A stretch of 64,000 nt of DNA from Bacteroidales bacterium (GTDB lineage: Bacteria; Bacteroidota; Bacteroidia; Bacteroidales; UBA3824), in assembly GCA_017544805.1 (NCBI GenBank), contig JAFYDK010000001.1, positions 25,660 through 89,659 of the forward strand, in the 5' to 3' direction. The notes beneath the pieces are model-generated. The model saw nothing but the letters and a program-made list of their open reading frames with translations, was not told the origin of the DNA and did not search any database. Numbering within the stretch: position 1 is the stretch's first letter; each line of letters begins with the position of its first letter. Of this stretch, positions 1 through 9,091 are shown piece by piece. Both the position numbers and the translations under genes were made by a program.

Positions 1-18
1 ATAAAAATCTGACACAAA

Positions 19-621
19 ATGAAAAAGATTATTTCTTTAATGCTTTGGGTTGCGGCTGTTTTGTTTTCCGGCTGCAACGGCTCCAATCAAGACGAGAGCC
101 TTAGGCGCATAAAATCTAAAGACGGCAAATACAGCGTTCTACTTCCCGAAAATATGCACGAACTCAAAGGAAACGGTTTGAACGAGGCAGCCGTCATGCA
201 ATACGGCGACTTAAAAAGCGGAATTTCGTTTATGGTAATCGAAGACGACGTCCAAGAATACAAAAAAGTCATAGACACAAATATCGAAGATTTTCAAATG
301 ATGTCGTGTTTTGATACCACCAAAACCAAAGATATTTATGGTTTGAAAGGTTACGAATTTTTGATAATGCAACTCGCAAAAGGCAAAGTTGAGGATTTGA
401 CAATCGAAACAGAAATGGACGAAGATACTGTTATAAACGGTATTGACGCAAGAATTATCGAATACAAAGAAAAAATCAAAGGCGACAAATCTTACATAAT
501 ACTTTGTTTTTATAAGAGCAAGGACAAAATGTTTCAAGTCTATGCGATGACAAGTCAGAAAAAAATCGCCGACAACAAACAATCAATGCTCGAAATGGTA
601 AAATCATTGGAAATTTATTAA
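19..621 (+). CDS. Exported lipoprotein of unknown function
   Basis: A 200-residue protein with a lipoprotein signal peptide: lysines at 2-3, a hydrophobic stretch at 4-16 and a lipobox LFSGC with the modified Cys at 19. It is therefore probably anchored in the inner or outer membrane. The mature part is polar, rich in Lys and Asp/Glu, with no motif I recognise and no further membrane segment. It is followed 10 bases downstream by a strong hairpin terminator, so it ends its transcription unit. Any upstream partner lies outside the window. Function unknown. Confidence 0.8.
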   Translation: MKKIISLMLWVAAVLFSGCNGSNQDESLRRIKSKDGKYSVLLPENMHELKGNGLNEAAVMQYGDLKSGISFMVIEDDVQEYKKVIDTNIEDFQMMSCFDTTKTKDIYGLKGYEFLIMQLAKGKVEDLTIETEMDEDTVINGIDARIIEYKEKIKGDKSYIILCFYKSKDKMFQVYAMTSQKKIADNKQSMLEMVKSLEIY

Positions 622-630
622 AAAAAAGAA

Positions 631-675
631 AAAAATGCCGGAAAGAGAGGAAGAAAGGTCCGGCATTTTTGATGT
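631..675 (+). terminator. Rho-independent terminator after the first lipoprotein gene
   Basis: A 12-base arm at 631-642 (AAAAATGCCGGA) pairs perfectly with 659-670 across a purine-rich loop. The 3' arm ends in a T run. It directly follows the lipoprotein stop codon at 621. Confidence 0.85.
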
Positions 676-821
676 TAAAAAAAAATCAAACAAACAATCA
701 AACCGTCAAAAAAAAAATTTATCTCTTTTGACATTGCAAAGTTACTTTCAATCTGAGTTTTACGCAATACCCGAAATTAGGTATTTTTTCGTTTGAAAAT
801 ACCTTTTAGAGAGTATACCCG

Positions 822-853
822 TTTGGTTTTCTGAGAGTTTTTGCTTAAATTTG
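822..853 (+). promoter_or_regulatory. Bacteroidota-type promoter for the HAD-tatA-tatC operon
   Basis: TTTG at 822-825, 20 bases, then TAAATTTG at 846-853. This matches the Bacteroidota -33/-7 pattern (TTTG, N19-21, TAnnTTTG). The -7 box overlaps a possible in-frame TTG at 851, which rules out that upstream start for the HAD gene. Confidence 0.75.
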
Positions 854-880
854 TCCCGAAAAAGAATTAAAAAAACAACA

Positions 881-1528
881 ATGAATTTTTCGTATGTAAT
901 TTTTGACATGGACGGCGTTCTGATAGATTCGGAACCGTTTTGGCACAGTTCGGAAAAAGAAATTTTTCTTAGGGAAGGCGTTGAAATTTCGGAAGAAATG
1001 TGCGTTATGGCTCAAGGCAAAAAATCGGAACACGTCATAGAGGATTGGAAAAAAATATTTCCGCTCCTTAAACGCCCTACAAGTGAATACGTTATTGAAA
1101 TCGAAAACGATGTCAAAAACAAAATAAAAACTTTCGGCAAACCGATGGAAGGCGTTATTGAGGCTTTGGAATTTTTCAAACAAAACGGCATAAAAACAGC
1201 CGTTGCATCATCAAGCAAATATGCTTTGATAAACACCGTAATCGAAAAACTCGGCATCAAAGATTATTTTTCGGCGATTCATTCCTCAGAAGACGAAAAA
1301 TTCGGCAAACCCGAACCTTACGTTTTTTTAAGTGCGATGAAAAAACTCGGTGCAAAATCAAGCAACGATTGTCTGGTGATTGAAGATTCTTCAAACGGAG
1401 TTTTAGCCGGGAAACGTGCGGGAATGAAAGTTGTTGCAGTCCCGGAAAAAAGCCATTTTTCAGATTCAAGTTTTGACATTGCAGATTATAAAATTCATTC
1501 ATTAAAAGAAATAACAAAATTATGGTAA
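881..1528 (+). CDS. HAD-superfamily sugar-phosphate phosphatase (YniC/HxpB-like)
   Basis: A 215-residue cytoplasmic HAD hydrolase of the beta-phosphoglucomutase/phosphatase subgroup. The nucleophile motif DMDGVLID is at residues 9-16, the Ser motif (ASSS) near 108, the Lys loop GKPEP near 146, and the acidic motif EDSSNG near 168. Between motifs I and II lies the usual helical cap. The opening [13 protein letters not shown] and overall length resemble YniC (2-deoxyglucose-6-phosphatase), so a small phosphosugar is the likely substrate, but specificity cannot be read. The ATG at 881 is chosen because the in-frame TTG at 851 falls in the promoter. Its stop overlaps tatA by 7 bases, so the three genes are probably co-transcribed. 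Confidence 0.88.
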   Translation: MNFSYVIFDMDGVLIDSEPFWHSSEKEIFLREGVEISEEMCVMAQGKKSEHVIEDWKKIFPLLKRPTSEYVIEIENDVKNKIKTFGKPMEGVIEALEFFKQNGIKTAVASSSKYALINTVIEKLGIKDYFSAIHSSEDEKFGKPEPYVFLSAMKKLGAKSSNDCLVIEDSSNGVLAGKRAGMKVVAVPEKSHFSDSSFDIADYKIHSLKEITKLW

Positions 1529-1740
1529 TACTCGGAATTTTAGGAACACAAGAAATTATTTTTATCCTGATAATCGTATTAATACTTTTCGGCGCAAAAA
1601 AAATTCCCGAACTCATGAAAGGTTTGGGCCGCGGCGTTAAAGAATTCAAAGACGGTATGAACGGCATCGAAGGCAAAAACGAAGTTAAAAACGAAGACCC
1701 CCAAAACCCGTCAGAGCCCAAAAATGAAAGCCCAAGCTAA
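1522..1740 (+). CDS. tatA: Twin-arginine translocase subunit TatA/E
   Basis: A 72-residue TatA-family protein, the pore-forming component that moves folded proteins across the inner membrane. It has one N-terminal membrane helix (about 5-22), the conserved FG hinge (FGAKKIPEL), an amphipathic helix rich in Lys and Gly, and a short polar tail. Its ATG overlaps the HAD gene by 7 bases and its TAA shares one base with the ATG of tatC (TAATG), showing translational coupling. Only one TatA-type and one TatC gene are present here, a minimal TatAC arrangement. Confidence 0.95.
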   Translation: MVILGILGTQEIIFILIIVLILFGAKKIPELMKGLGRGVKEFKDGMNGIEGKNEVKNEDPQNPSEPKNESPS

Positions 1741-2525
1741 TGGAAGAAAAAAGCGGCGCAACTTTTTGGGATCATCTTGACGTTTTAAGATTTGCGCTTT
1801 TAAGGTCGGTTGTCCTTATTACAGTGCTTTCGGTTACGGCATTTTGTTTTAAGGAATTTGTTTTTGACGGGATAATTTTAGCACCCGCCAAAAATGATTT
1901 TTTCGTGTTCAGATTTTTTGAATTTATATCGCAAAAGTTTGGTTTTGAGGATTTTAACTTGGATATTCAGCCTGTTAAAATTATTAATACAAAACTTTCA
2001 GCCCAATTGTTCATACATTTGAGCGCATCGTTTTATTTAGGATTTATAGCAGCCGTGCCGTATATTTTGGGCGAGATATGGTTTTTCTTAAAACCCGCTC
2101 TTTACAAAAACGAACAAAAACTCACCATCAAAGCTCTGATTTTTATGACGGTGTTGTTTTATTTAGGCGTTTTGACCTCGTATTTTCTAATTTTTCCGCT
2201 ATCGGTAAACTTTTTGGCTAATTACCAAGTAACCAGCGGAGTAGAAAATTTAATAGATTTAGACAGTTACATCGACACTTTAACGAGTTTAACATTGTCG
2301 TTAGGCGTTGTTTTTGAAATTCCTGTTTTGTCGTATTTTCTTTCAAAAATCGGAATTTTAAGTTACAAATTTATGAAAAACCACCGCAAACACGCATTTG
2401 TTTTGGTCTTGCTTGCAGCGGCGATTATAACACCCGGAACGGATATTTTTACAATGCTATTAACGGCGATGCCACTACAACTGATTTACGAATTAAGCGT
2501 AAGAATCGTTAAAAAGAACGAATAA
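1740..2525 (+). CDS. tatC: Twin-arginine translocase subunit TatC
   Basis: A 261-residue polytopic protein with about six membrane segments, the receptor that recognises the twin-arginine signal and recruits TatA. The N-terminal cytoplasmic motif WDHLDVLR (residues 10-17) corresponds to the family's HLxELR signature. Start is the ATG that overlaps the tatA stop. It ends the operon; a strong terminator follows 5 bases after the stop. Confidence 0.95.
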   Translation: MEEKSGATFWDHLDVLRFALLRSVVLITVLSVTAFCFKEFVFDGIILAPAKNDFFVFRFFEFISQKFGFEDFNLDIQPVKIINTKLSAQLFIHLSASFYLGFIAAVPYILGEIWFFLKPALYKNEQKLTIKALIFMTVLFYLGVLTSYFLIFPLSVNFLANYQVTSGVENLIDLDSYIDTLTSLTLSLGVVFEIPVLSYFLSKIGILSYKFMKNHRKHAFVLVLLAAAIITPGTDIFTMLLTAMPLQLIYELSVRIVKKNE

Positions 2526-2530
2526 AAAAA

Positions 2531-2564
2531 AACGGCGGGAAAAAAATTCCCGCCGTTTCTTTTT
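2531..2564 (+). terminator. Terminator between convergent tatC and BaxI genes
   Basis: Perfect 10-base arms, AACGGCGGGA at 2531-2540 and its complement at 2548-2557, with A and T runs outside. Flanking A/T runs on both sides let it serve both strands, which fits its place between convergent genes. Confidence 0.88.
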
Positions 2565-2590
2565 ATTATCAAAAAATGTTTTTTTATCTT

Positions 2591-3340
2591 TTAATCTCTT
2601 CTTCCGGCAAAAAGTGCGATTAATCTTAAAATTTCAAGATAAATCCAAATCAATGTTACCATAAGACCGAAAGCACTATACCATTCCATTTGAGCAGGAG
2701 CTTCACTTTCAACACCGGCTTCAATAGAATTGAAATCCAAAACCAAATTAAGAGCAGCTACAATTACGATAATTGCCTGAATTATAAGGCCTACCTTTCC
2801 CAATGAAAACACTGAAACGTTAGCACCAAAAAGACTTGCCACAATAGAAATCAAATAAAAAACACCGATTCCCAAGGTTGCAAAACTTATCACTTTAACA
2901 AAAGTACTGCTTGCCCTTAAAATACCGAATCTGTAACAGAAAAATATTACAGCAGAAACGGCAAAAGTTGAAAACATAGCCAGCGATACAATTCCGTGAA
3001 ACTGAGCCTCATACATTGCAGAAAGCGCACCCAAAAGCAAACCCTCGCAAATAGCATAAAGCGGAGCCAAAATATAGGCAATATTAGCCTTAAAAACAGT
3101 TAAGAAACCTAAAACCAACGCACCTATTCCACCGCCAATCATAAGCGGCATAAGTGCCGTAGAGCCGGCTGCGAAAAGTTTCCATGTAATTGAACCCGTT
3201 AAAAATACAAGCAAAAACAACAAAAGAGTCTTCGTTGCAACGCCTTTAACGGTCATAACGCCTTCGCCCGCAAATTCACGGGCTACATTCTGTAATCTCT
3301 CTTGAGAAAATACAGGATTTGATGTCTTCGTAAAATTCAT
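2591..3340 (-). CDS. Bax inhibitor-1/YccA-family membrane protein
   Basis: A 249-residue protein with about seven hydrophobic helices and a polar N-terminus of some 35 residues, matching the bacterial BaxI_1 branch of the Bax inhibitor-1 (TMBIM) superfamily. Eukaryotic relatives conduct calcium or protons; the role of the bacterial ones is mostly unsettled. A late-conserved acidic pattern (VLDFNSIE) is present near residue 200, as in relatives. It lies 33 bases after def in a leftward ruvX-def-BaxI group, which probably only reflects housekeeping clustering. Confidence 0.85.
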   Translation of the reverse strand: MNFTKTSNPVFSQERLQNVAREFAGEGVMTVKGVATKTLLLFLLVFLTGSITWKLFAAGSTALMPLMIGGGIGALVLGFLTVFKANIAYILAPLYAICEGLLLGALSAMYEAQFHGIVSLAMFSTFAVSAVIFFCYRFGILRASSTFVKVISFATLGIGVFYLISIVASLFGANVSVFSLGKVGLIIQAIIVIVAALNLVLDFNSIEAGVESEAPAQMEWYSAFGLMVTLIWIYLEILRLIALFAGRRD

Positions 3341-3373
3341 AGTCGTTTATTGTTTTTTTTTTAATAAAAAGTT

Positions 3374-3931
3374 TTATGCTAATTTCACTTTATAAGAACG
3401 CTCGAATTTTCCTCTTGAAATATTAGCAAGTTTGTTTTTAATAAGTTTTCGTCTTAACATTCCGACTTTATCGGTAAACAAAATGCCTTCCAAATGATCG
3501 AATTCGTGCTGAACAACTCTTGAGGCAGGACCCGTTAAGGTTTCCTCCTTCGGAAGAAAATTCTCGTCAAGATATTTTATTTTAATACCGTCCTTTCTGA
3601 CAACATTTTCATGAAGTCCCGGCACCGACAAACACCCCTCTTGATAAGAACAATTTTCACCGAAAATTTCAATTATTTCGGGATTGATAAAAACACGTTT
3701 GAAACTTTTGGTAAAAACATCATTATCATCATCGGTCATAGGAGCGGCATCCACAACAAAAAGACGCAACGACTCTCCTACTTGAGGAGCAGCCAAACCT
3801 ACTCCGTCCGATTTATACATTGTTTCAAACATATTGTCAATCAACTCTTTGAGTCCGGGATAATCCGGAGTTACTATTTCGGCTTTTTTTCTTAAAACCG
3901 CAGTTCCTATTATACTAATCGGTAATATCAT
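3374..3931 (-). CDS. def: Peptide deformylase
   Basis: A 185-residue metallo-deformylase that removes formyl groups from new proteins. All three active-site motifs are intact: GVGLAAPQ (43-50), EGCLS (98-102, metal-binding Cys100) and HEFDH (142-146, two metal His and the catalytic Glu). The ATG at 3931 (MILPI...) is preferred. An in-frame TTG at 3964 would add 11 Lys/Ile-rich residues that the family does not have and would abut the ruvX stop. The N-terminus then matches the usual short deformylase start. Confidence 0.95.
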   Translation of the reverse strand: MILPISIIGTAVLRKKAEIVTPDYPGLKELIDNMFETMYKSDGVGLAAPQVGESLRLFVVDAAPMTDDDNDVFTKSFKRVFINPEIIEIFGENCSYQEGCLSVPGLHENVVRKDGIKIKYLDENFLPKEETLTGPASRVVQHEFDHLEGILFTDKVGMLRRKLIKNKLANISRGKFERSYKVKLA

Positions 3932-3964
3932 TTTTTTATAAATTATAGTCTTTTTTATTTTCAA

Positions 3965-4387
3965 TTAATCAACACCGTTTTCGTCTATCCAACCTTGCAG
4001 AATCAATGCAGCAGCCATTTTGTCGGTATTGCCCTTGGTCTGACGGTATTTCTTTGAAAAACCGCCCGAAACCATAACCGAAACCGCTGTTTTTGAAGTA
4101 TATTCCTCATTATAAAAAACAACCGGAAGCTCAGGAAACAGCCTTTTTAAATTGTCAGTAAAAAGAATTATCTGTTTTACAATCGGATTTTCTCTATCTC
4201 CGTCAGGATTTTCGGGATAGCCGACAATAACTTTTTCTACTTTGTTTTTATTAAGATAATCCTTCAAAAAAGGCGTTAAAACTGTTGTATCAACGGTTTG
4301 CAAAGGTGATACAATAATTTTTGAGGGGTCGGTAACAGCCAATCCCGTGCGTTTTCCGCCGTAATCAATTGCAAGAAGTCGTGCCAT
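3965..4387 (-). CDS. ruvX: Putative pre-16S rRNA nuclease / RuvX (YqgF) family
   Basis: A 140-residue RNase H-fold protein of the YqgF family. It opens with LAIDYGGKRTGLAV, the conserved first Asp and Gly motif, has VIVGYPENPDG in the middle, and YNEEYTSKTA plus a late Asp (KMAAALIL region) as usual. The family processes the 5' end of 16S rRNA in E. coli and has also been proposed as a Holliday junction resolvase. It is the first gene of the leftward ruvX-def-BaxI cluster. Confidence 0.92.
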   Translation of the reverse strand: MARLLAIDYGGKRTGLAVTDPSKIIVSPLQTVDTTVLTPFLKDYLNKNKVEKVIVGYPENPDGDRENPIVKQIILFTDNLKRLFPELPVVFYNEEYTSKTAVSVMVSGGFSKKYRQTKGNTDKMAAALILQGWIDENGVD

Positions 4388-4496
4388 AAACGGTTATGAA
4401 AAATTTCCGTCAAAATTAAAAAAAATTTTTGAAAACCGAAAGAAAAAAATTAAGAAAAAAAATCAAAAAAAAATTATATCGTAACAAATAGTTTTG

Positions 4497-4504
4497 TATC
4501 TTTG
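4497..4504 (+). promoter_or_regulatory. Probable -7 element for mdh
   Basis: TATCTTTG, a perfect TAnnTTTG box, 57 bases before the mdh start. No clear TTTG lies 19-21 bases upstream, so only the -7 element is called. Confidence 0.6.
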
Positions 4505-4561
4505 CCGAAAAGATTTTTTAAGTAAATTACTTATTAAAATATAAATTAATCAAATCAAAAA

Positions 4562-5506
4562 ATGAGTAAAATTACAGTTATCGGTGCCGGCAACGTAGGC
4601 GCAACTTGCGCTGATGCCATCGCACGCAGAGACCTCGCAACCGAGGTTGTTTTATTGGACATCAAACCCGGTATTTCAGAAGGAAAAGCCCTTGACATTT
4701 GGCAGACCTCAGCACTCGCAGGTTTCAACCACCAAATCAAAGGTGTTACCAACGATTATTCAGCAACAACAAATTCTGATGTTGTAGTTATCACGTCAGG
4801 TGTTCCCAGAAAACCCGGTATGAGCCGTGAAGACTTAATCGGCGTTAACGCAGGTATCGTAAAAAGCGTAACCGAAAACGTTATCAAAGCATCTCCTAAT
4901 GCAATCATCATCATCGTTTCTAATCCTTTGGACGTAATGACATACGTTGCTTTCAAGACCGCTAAAACCTTGTCAAGCAAAGTATTCGGTATGGCAGGTA
5001 CTCTTGATACCGCTCGTTACAAAGCATTTTTGGCAGAAGAAATCGGCGTAACTCCTTTGGACATTCAAGCACTTTTGTTGGGTGGACACGGTGATACAAT
5101 GGTTCCGCTTCCAAGATTTACCTCTGTTGGTGGCGTTCCCGTTACTGACCTTGTTGCAAAAGACAAACTCGAGGCTATCATCGAAAGAACCAAAAAAGGC
5201 GGCGGTGAATTAACTAACTTACTCGGTACTTCAGCTTGGTATGCTCCCGGTACTTCGGCTGCTTACATGGTTGAGGCTATCATCCGCGACCAGAAAAAAC
5301 TCGTTCCCGTTTGCGCATACTTGGACGGTGAATACGGTTACAAAGATATGTATCTCGGCGTTCCGGTTATCCTCGGCAAAAACGGTGTTGAAAAAGTTAT
5401 CGAACTCAACCTCAACGCTGAAGAAAAAGCCCTTTTGGATGCTTCAGCTCAGGCCGTTAAGAAAACTTTAGGCGTACTTGATACGATGAACGTTTTGGAT
5501 AAATAA
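4562..5506 (+). CDS. mdh: Malate dehydrogenase
   Basis: A 314-residue NAD-dependent malate dehydrogenase of the lactate-dehydrogenase-like type, interconverting malate and oxaloacetate in the (often reductive) TCA branch. The Rossmann motif GAGNVGA is at 8-14, with Asp33 for NAD ribose. Substrate arginines Arg83, Arg89 and Arg152 are present (Arg in the position that selects malate over lactate), and the catalytic His176 is in GGHGDTMVPL. It is monocistronic, with its own promoter box and a terminator. Codons look optimised (GTT, GGT, AAA), consistent with high expression. Confidence 0.96.
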   Translation: MSKITVIGAGNVGATCADAIARRDLATEVVLLDIKPGISEGKALDIWQTSALAGFNHQIKGVTNDYSATTNSDVVVITSGVPRKPGMSREDLIGVNAGIVKSVTENVIKASPNAIIIIVSNPLDVMTYVAFKTAKTLSSKVFGMAGTLDTARYKAFLAEEIGVTPLDIQALLLGGHGDTMVPLPRFTSVGGVPVTDLVAKDKLEAIIERTKKGGGELTNLLGTSAWYAPGTSAAYMVEAIIRDQKKLVPVCAYLDGEYGYKDMYLGVPVILGKNGVEKVIELNLNAEEKALLDASAQAVKKTLGVLDTMNVLDK

Positions 5507-5533
5507 GCATAATTTTTGTTTTTTTTAGTTTTT

Positions 5534-5583
5534 TAACCGCTGCTTGAAAAAAAAATATTTTTATTAAGCAGCGGTTATTTTTT
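5534..5583 (+). terminator. Terminator of mdh
   Basis: Perfect 11-base arms AACCGCTGCTT (5535-5545) and complement (5566-5576) around an A/T loop, followed by a T run. Confidence 0.9.
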
Positions 5584-5739
5584 TGCCATAAAAAGCTGTT
5601 TTTTGTTATGACAAACAATAATTTTTTTGATATTTTTTAGGGGAAAATTCATTAGTAATAGATTTAATATTCTGATTATCAAAAAAATATCAGTGTTAAA
5701 AAAATGTTTAGAAAATGCTATATTTTTTTAACAAAAAAT
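5584..5739. other. AT-rich spacer between mdh terminator and glycogen synthase promoter
   Basis: The gap from 5507 to 5836 is 330 bases. It holds the mdh terminator at its left end and a promoter at 5740-5770. In between I see only AT-rich sequence with no open frame, RNA gene or clear dyad. Confidence 0.5.
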
Positions 5740-5770
5740 TTTGAAGTTAAATTAAAATAAAATAATTTTG
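5740..5770 (+). promoter_or_regulatory. Promoter for glycogen synthase
   Basis: TTTG at 5740-5743, 19 bases, TAATTTTG at 5763-5770, a full match to the Bacteroidota pattern, 66 bases before the start codon. Confidence 0.72.
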
Positions 5771-5836
5771 GATAATTCTTTCATTGCGGAAGAATTGACT
5801 GTTTTAATTAGAAATCAATAAAAATTTGAGAATAAA

Positions 5837-7651
5837 ATGGCGAAAGAAAGTAAAGAACTTTTTCAACAGACACTCCTCTTTGAATGTGCATGGGAGGTAT
5901 GCAATCAAGTAGGCGGTATTTATACAGTGATACGATCTAAAATTCCAGCTATCGTTCAAAAATGGAATAAAGACAATTATTTCCTTTTAGGACCTTATTT
6001 TGAAAACCAAGCCGCCTCGGTTTTCGACCCGATTGAAGATTTAACAGACCCCGTAGGTTATGCGGTTCATACCATGCGTCAGAATGGTTTTGACGTGCAT
6101 TACGGACGTTGGCTCGTAACGGGTAAACCTAAAGTCGTTTTGTTTAATCCGTATTCCGTTTTCAACCGTTTGGGCGAAATAAAATACAAACTTTGGGTTG
6201 ACCATTACATTCAAGTTCATGACGAACCTCTTATGGATCAAGTTCTTGCTTTTGGTTATTCGGTAACGGAATTTTTCAGAATTCTTGTTAATTCCGATAT
6301 TCAAGAGCCTCATATCATTGCTCATTTCCATGAGTGGATGGCGGGTATGCCGATTATGGATATAAGAAAGGAAAATCTCCCGATTAAAACCGTTTTCACA
6401 ACCCACGCCACGATGTTAGGCAGATATTTGGCAATGAACGACCATAACTTTTATAACAATCTGCCGTTTTACAATTGGGAAAACGAAGCAAAACATTTCA
6501 ACATATTCCCGACTGTTCAACTCGAAAGAGCGGCTGCACACGGCTCGCACGTTTTCTCGACTGTCAGCGACATTACCGCGCAAGAATGTATTCACCTTTT
6601 GGGCAGAGAACCCGATTATATCCTGCCTAACGGTCTTAACATCGAAAGATTCGAGGCTTTGCACGAATTTCAAAACCTGCATTACAAATATAAGGAACAA
6701 ATCAACGAGTTTATCCGCGGACATTTCTTCCAATCATACTCGTTTGATTTGGACAAAACATTGTATTTCTTCTCCTCAGGAAGGTTTGAGTATCAGAACA
6801 AAGGCTTTGATTTAACGCTTGAATCTTTGGCTCGTCTTAATTATAAGATGAAACAAGAAAACATTGATGCAACCGTCGTTTTCATTCTCGTTACAAAACA
6901 GCCTTATCATTCGATTAATGCGCAAGTACTTCATTCCAAAGCACTTATGGAAGAAATTCAGCGCAATACCGAAGAGATAGAAAGGGATTTGGGCAAAAAA
7001 CTTTACGAATACATCACAAGCAACAACGGTCAGTTCAACATTCCGAATTTGAGCTCCATGATTTCAGAGACCATGGAATTGAAACTTCGCCGTAACGTTC
7101 AATCGTGGAAAAATACCAATCTTCCGTACGTTGTAACGCACAATTTAATCAACGACGGAGCCGATCCCGTTCTGAACTTCCTCAGAATGAGTAATCTTGT
7201 TAACGGCAGGGAAGATAAAGTAAAAGTTGTTTACCACCCTGAATTTATCAATTCAGCATCACCGTTGTTCCACATGGATTACAATCAGTTTGTAAGAGGT
7301 TGTCATTTAGGCGTTTTCCCAAGTTATTATGAACCTTGGGGTTACACTCCGCTCGAATGTATGGCATCGGGTATTCCATCAATTACTTCCGACCTTTCAG
7401 GTTTTGGCTCTTACATCAAGGCGCATTTCGACAATTGCGAAAAAATGGGCTTGTACATCGTAAACCGCAACAATGTTAATTACAACGACAGTGCGGAACA
7501 ACTTGCAAACCTTATGTTAAGATTCGTAAAACTCAACCGCCGCGAACGTATCAGCATGAGAAACAACGTGGAAGAAAACTCCATTCACTTCGACTGGACA
7601 AATCTCGCTAAAAATTATTTCAAAGCATACGATTCTGCATTGGAGAGATGA
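5837..7651 (+). CDS. Glycogen synthase, GT3 (eukaryote-like) family
   Basis: A 604-residue glycosyltransferase that extends glycogen with sugar from a nucleotide-glucose donor. It is of the GT3 type known from fungi and animals and also found in Bacteroidota, not the usual bacterial GT5 GlgA. Diagnostic stretches are ECAWEVCNQVGGIYTVI (15-31), the loop HFHEWMAG, and near the C-terminus SYYEPWGYTPLECMASGIPS followed by the SGFG motif, where GT3 enzymes carry the acceptor and donor Glu. The acidic donor-site Glu is present in both. It has its own promoter; its TGA overlaps the next ATG by four bases. Confidence 0.93.
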   Translation: MAKESKELFQQTLLFECAWEVCNQVGGIYTVIRSKIPAIVQKWNKDNYFLLGPYFENQAASVFDPIEDLTDPVGYAVHTMRQNGFDVHYGRWLVTGKPKVVLFNPYSVFNRLGEIKYKLWVDHYIQVHDEPLMDQVLAFGYSVTEFFRILVNSDIQEPHIIAHFHEWMAGMPIMDIRKENLPIKTVFTTHATMLGRYLAMNDHNFYNNLPFYNWENEAKHFNIFPTVQLERAAAHGSHVFSTVSDITAQECIHLLGREPDYILPNGLNIERFEALHEFQNLHYKYKEQINEFIRGHFFQSYSFDLDKTLYFFSSGRFEYQNKGFDLTLESLARLNYKMKQENIDATVVFILVTKQPYHSINAQVLHSKALMEEIQRNTEEIERDLGKKLYEYITSNNGQFNIPNLSSMISETMELKLRRNVQSWKNTNLPYVVTHNLINDGADPVLNFLRMSNLVNGREDKVKVVYHPEFINSASPLFHMDYNQFVRGCHLGVFPSYYEPWGYTPLECMASGIPSITSDLSGFGSYIKAHFDNCEKMGLYIVNRNNVNYNDSAEQLANLMLRFVKLNRRERISMRNNVEENSIHFDWTNLAKNYFKAYDSALER

Positions 7652-9081
7652 AAAAATTAATTTTGACTTTATTAACGGCAGCATCGCTTACGGCACAAGC
7701 CGAGGTGAGGCTGCCTAATATTATAGGCTCTGACATGGTTGTTCAACAAAACACCAACGTCAGATTTTGGGGCAAAGCTCAGAAAAACGCCACGGTAGAG
7801 GTTTTAGTTTCTTGGAATTCGGAAAAATTTGTTTCCAAAGCCGACAAAAACGGTAATTTTCAGATCGAAATTCCGACAAAAGATTTCACTTTTGAGGCTC
7901 AAACCGTAGAATTCACGGATTTATCCGACAAAAAAGTTACGAAATTAGAAAATATTTTAATCGGTGAAGTTTGGTTGGCATCAGGTCAATCAAATATGCA
8001 AATGCCGTTAAAAGGTTTTCCGGGTTGCAACATCGAAGACGGTTTTGAAGAAATAATGTTTTCGGACAAAGAAGCCGAGAGAGTAAGATTTTTCACCGTT
8101 CCGTTGAAACATTCCTACAATTTGGAAGAAGACGTTGATGCTAAATGGACAGTCCCTAACGCTAAAAATTCGACAGAATATTCAGCCGTTGCATGGCATT
8201 ACGCAAAAGCTATAAGTCATGCTTTGGGTTGTCCTGTCGGAATTGTCAGTGCGGCATACGGCGGCACGCTCGTTGAAAGTTGGATGAGCAAAGAACTCCT
8301 TGAAAAACACGGTGTTTCCACCAAAAAAGAAGACATCGAAAATGTTGAATGGGAATACGAGAAAATTCTTTTGCCTTACAACGCTATGTTTTGGCCGATT
8401 CACAAATTTACCTACAAAGGCGTGATTTGGTATCAAGGTTGCTCCAATGTCGGAAAGCATAAGACTTATTATCAAAGGCTTAAAGACATGATTCAACTTT
8501 GGCGGTCTGACATCGGATTAGGCGATATACCTTTTTATATGGTTGAAATTGCACCCTACGATTACGGCAGCGGAGATTCTCCTTTTTTGAGGGAAATTCA
8601 ATTGAAAGTAGCAAGAGAAGTTAAAAATTCGGGACTTGTTACGACCTCTGATTTAGCCTTGCCGCAAGAAAGGTACAATATTCATCCGCGTCAGAAAAAG
8701 GCTGTCGGACAAAGACTTGCTGCTTTGGCGCTCAACAAAACCTACGGAATGGAAACCTTTATTTTCTCCGGACCGACTTTCAAAGAATTAATCATAGAAG
8801 GCAATGAAGCATTTGTCGGTTTCGACAATCTCCAAATGGGACTTTGCAGCAATTATATGATTGAGGGTTTTGAAATTGCGGGTCAAGACAAAGTTTTTTA
8901 TCCCGCTGACAAAGTTTGGCTCCGTTGGCAGACAAACCACGTAGCCGTTTCAAGCGAAAAAGTTAAAAACCCAGTAGCCGTAAGATATTGTTTCAAAGAT
9001 TTTTATCACGGAACGCTCTATGGCGGAGGAATGATTCCTGCATATCCTTTTAGAACGGATAATTGGGACGAAGTGAAATAA
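7648..9081 (+). CDS. Sialate O-acetylesterase-like carbohydrate esterase
   Basis: A 477-residue exported SGNH-type esterase. It has a signal peptide (1-18, cut after AQA), a beta-rich N-terminal domain and the catalytic block GQSNM with Ser115. The matching catalytic His is in the IHPRQK segment near residue 350, and the SAAYGGT oxyanion region is also present. Relatives remove acetyl groups from sialic acid or other glycans in the periplasm or outside. The ATGA overlap with glycogen synthase implies co-translation, an odd pairing of a cytoplasmic and an exported enzyme. It converges on the FKBP lipoprotein gene with only two bases between stops. Confidence 0.88.
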   Translation: MKKLILTLLTAASLTAQAEVRLPNIIGSDMVVQQNTNVRFWGKAQKNATVEVLVSWNSEKFVSKADKNGNFQIEIPTKDFTFEAQTVEFTDLSDKKVTKLENILIGEVWLASGQSNMQMPLKGFPGCNIEDGFEEIMFSDKEAERVRFFTVPLKHSYNLEEDVDAKWTVPNAKNSTEYSAVAWHYAKAISHALGCPVGIVSAAYGGTLVESWMSKELLEKHGVSTKKEDIENVEWEYEKILLPYNAMFWPIHKFTYKGVIWYQGCSNVGKHKTYYQRLKDMIQLWRSDIGLGDIPFYMVEIAPYDYGSGDSPFLREIQLKVAREVKNSGLVTTSDLALPQERYNIHPRQKKAVGQRLAALALNKTYGMETFIFSGPTFKELIIEGNEAFVGFDNLQMGLCSNYMIEGFEIAGQDKVFYPADKVWLRWQTNHVAVSSEKVKNPVAVRYCFKDFYHGTLYGGGMIPAYPFRTDNWDEVK

Positions 9082-9091
9082 AATCACCTCG
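9069..9091. terminator. Weak bidirectional hairpin at convergent esterase/FKBP ends
   Basis: CGAAGTGA (9069-9076) and TCACCTCG (9084-9091) pair with one mismatch around a seven-base AT loop. The structure contains both stop codons, so each arm is coding for one gene. Confidence 0.4.

Noticed and set aside
211..582. 123-codon minus-strand frame under the first lipoprotein gene
   Set aside because: Phe/Val/Cys-rich translation typical of an antisense shadow; the plus-strand lipoprotein has a signal peptide and terminator.
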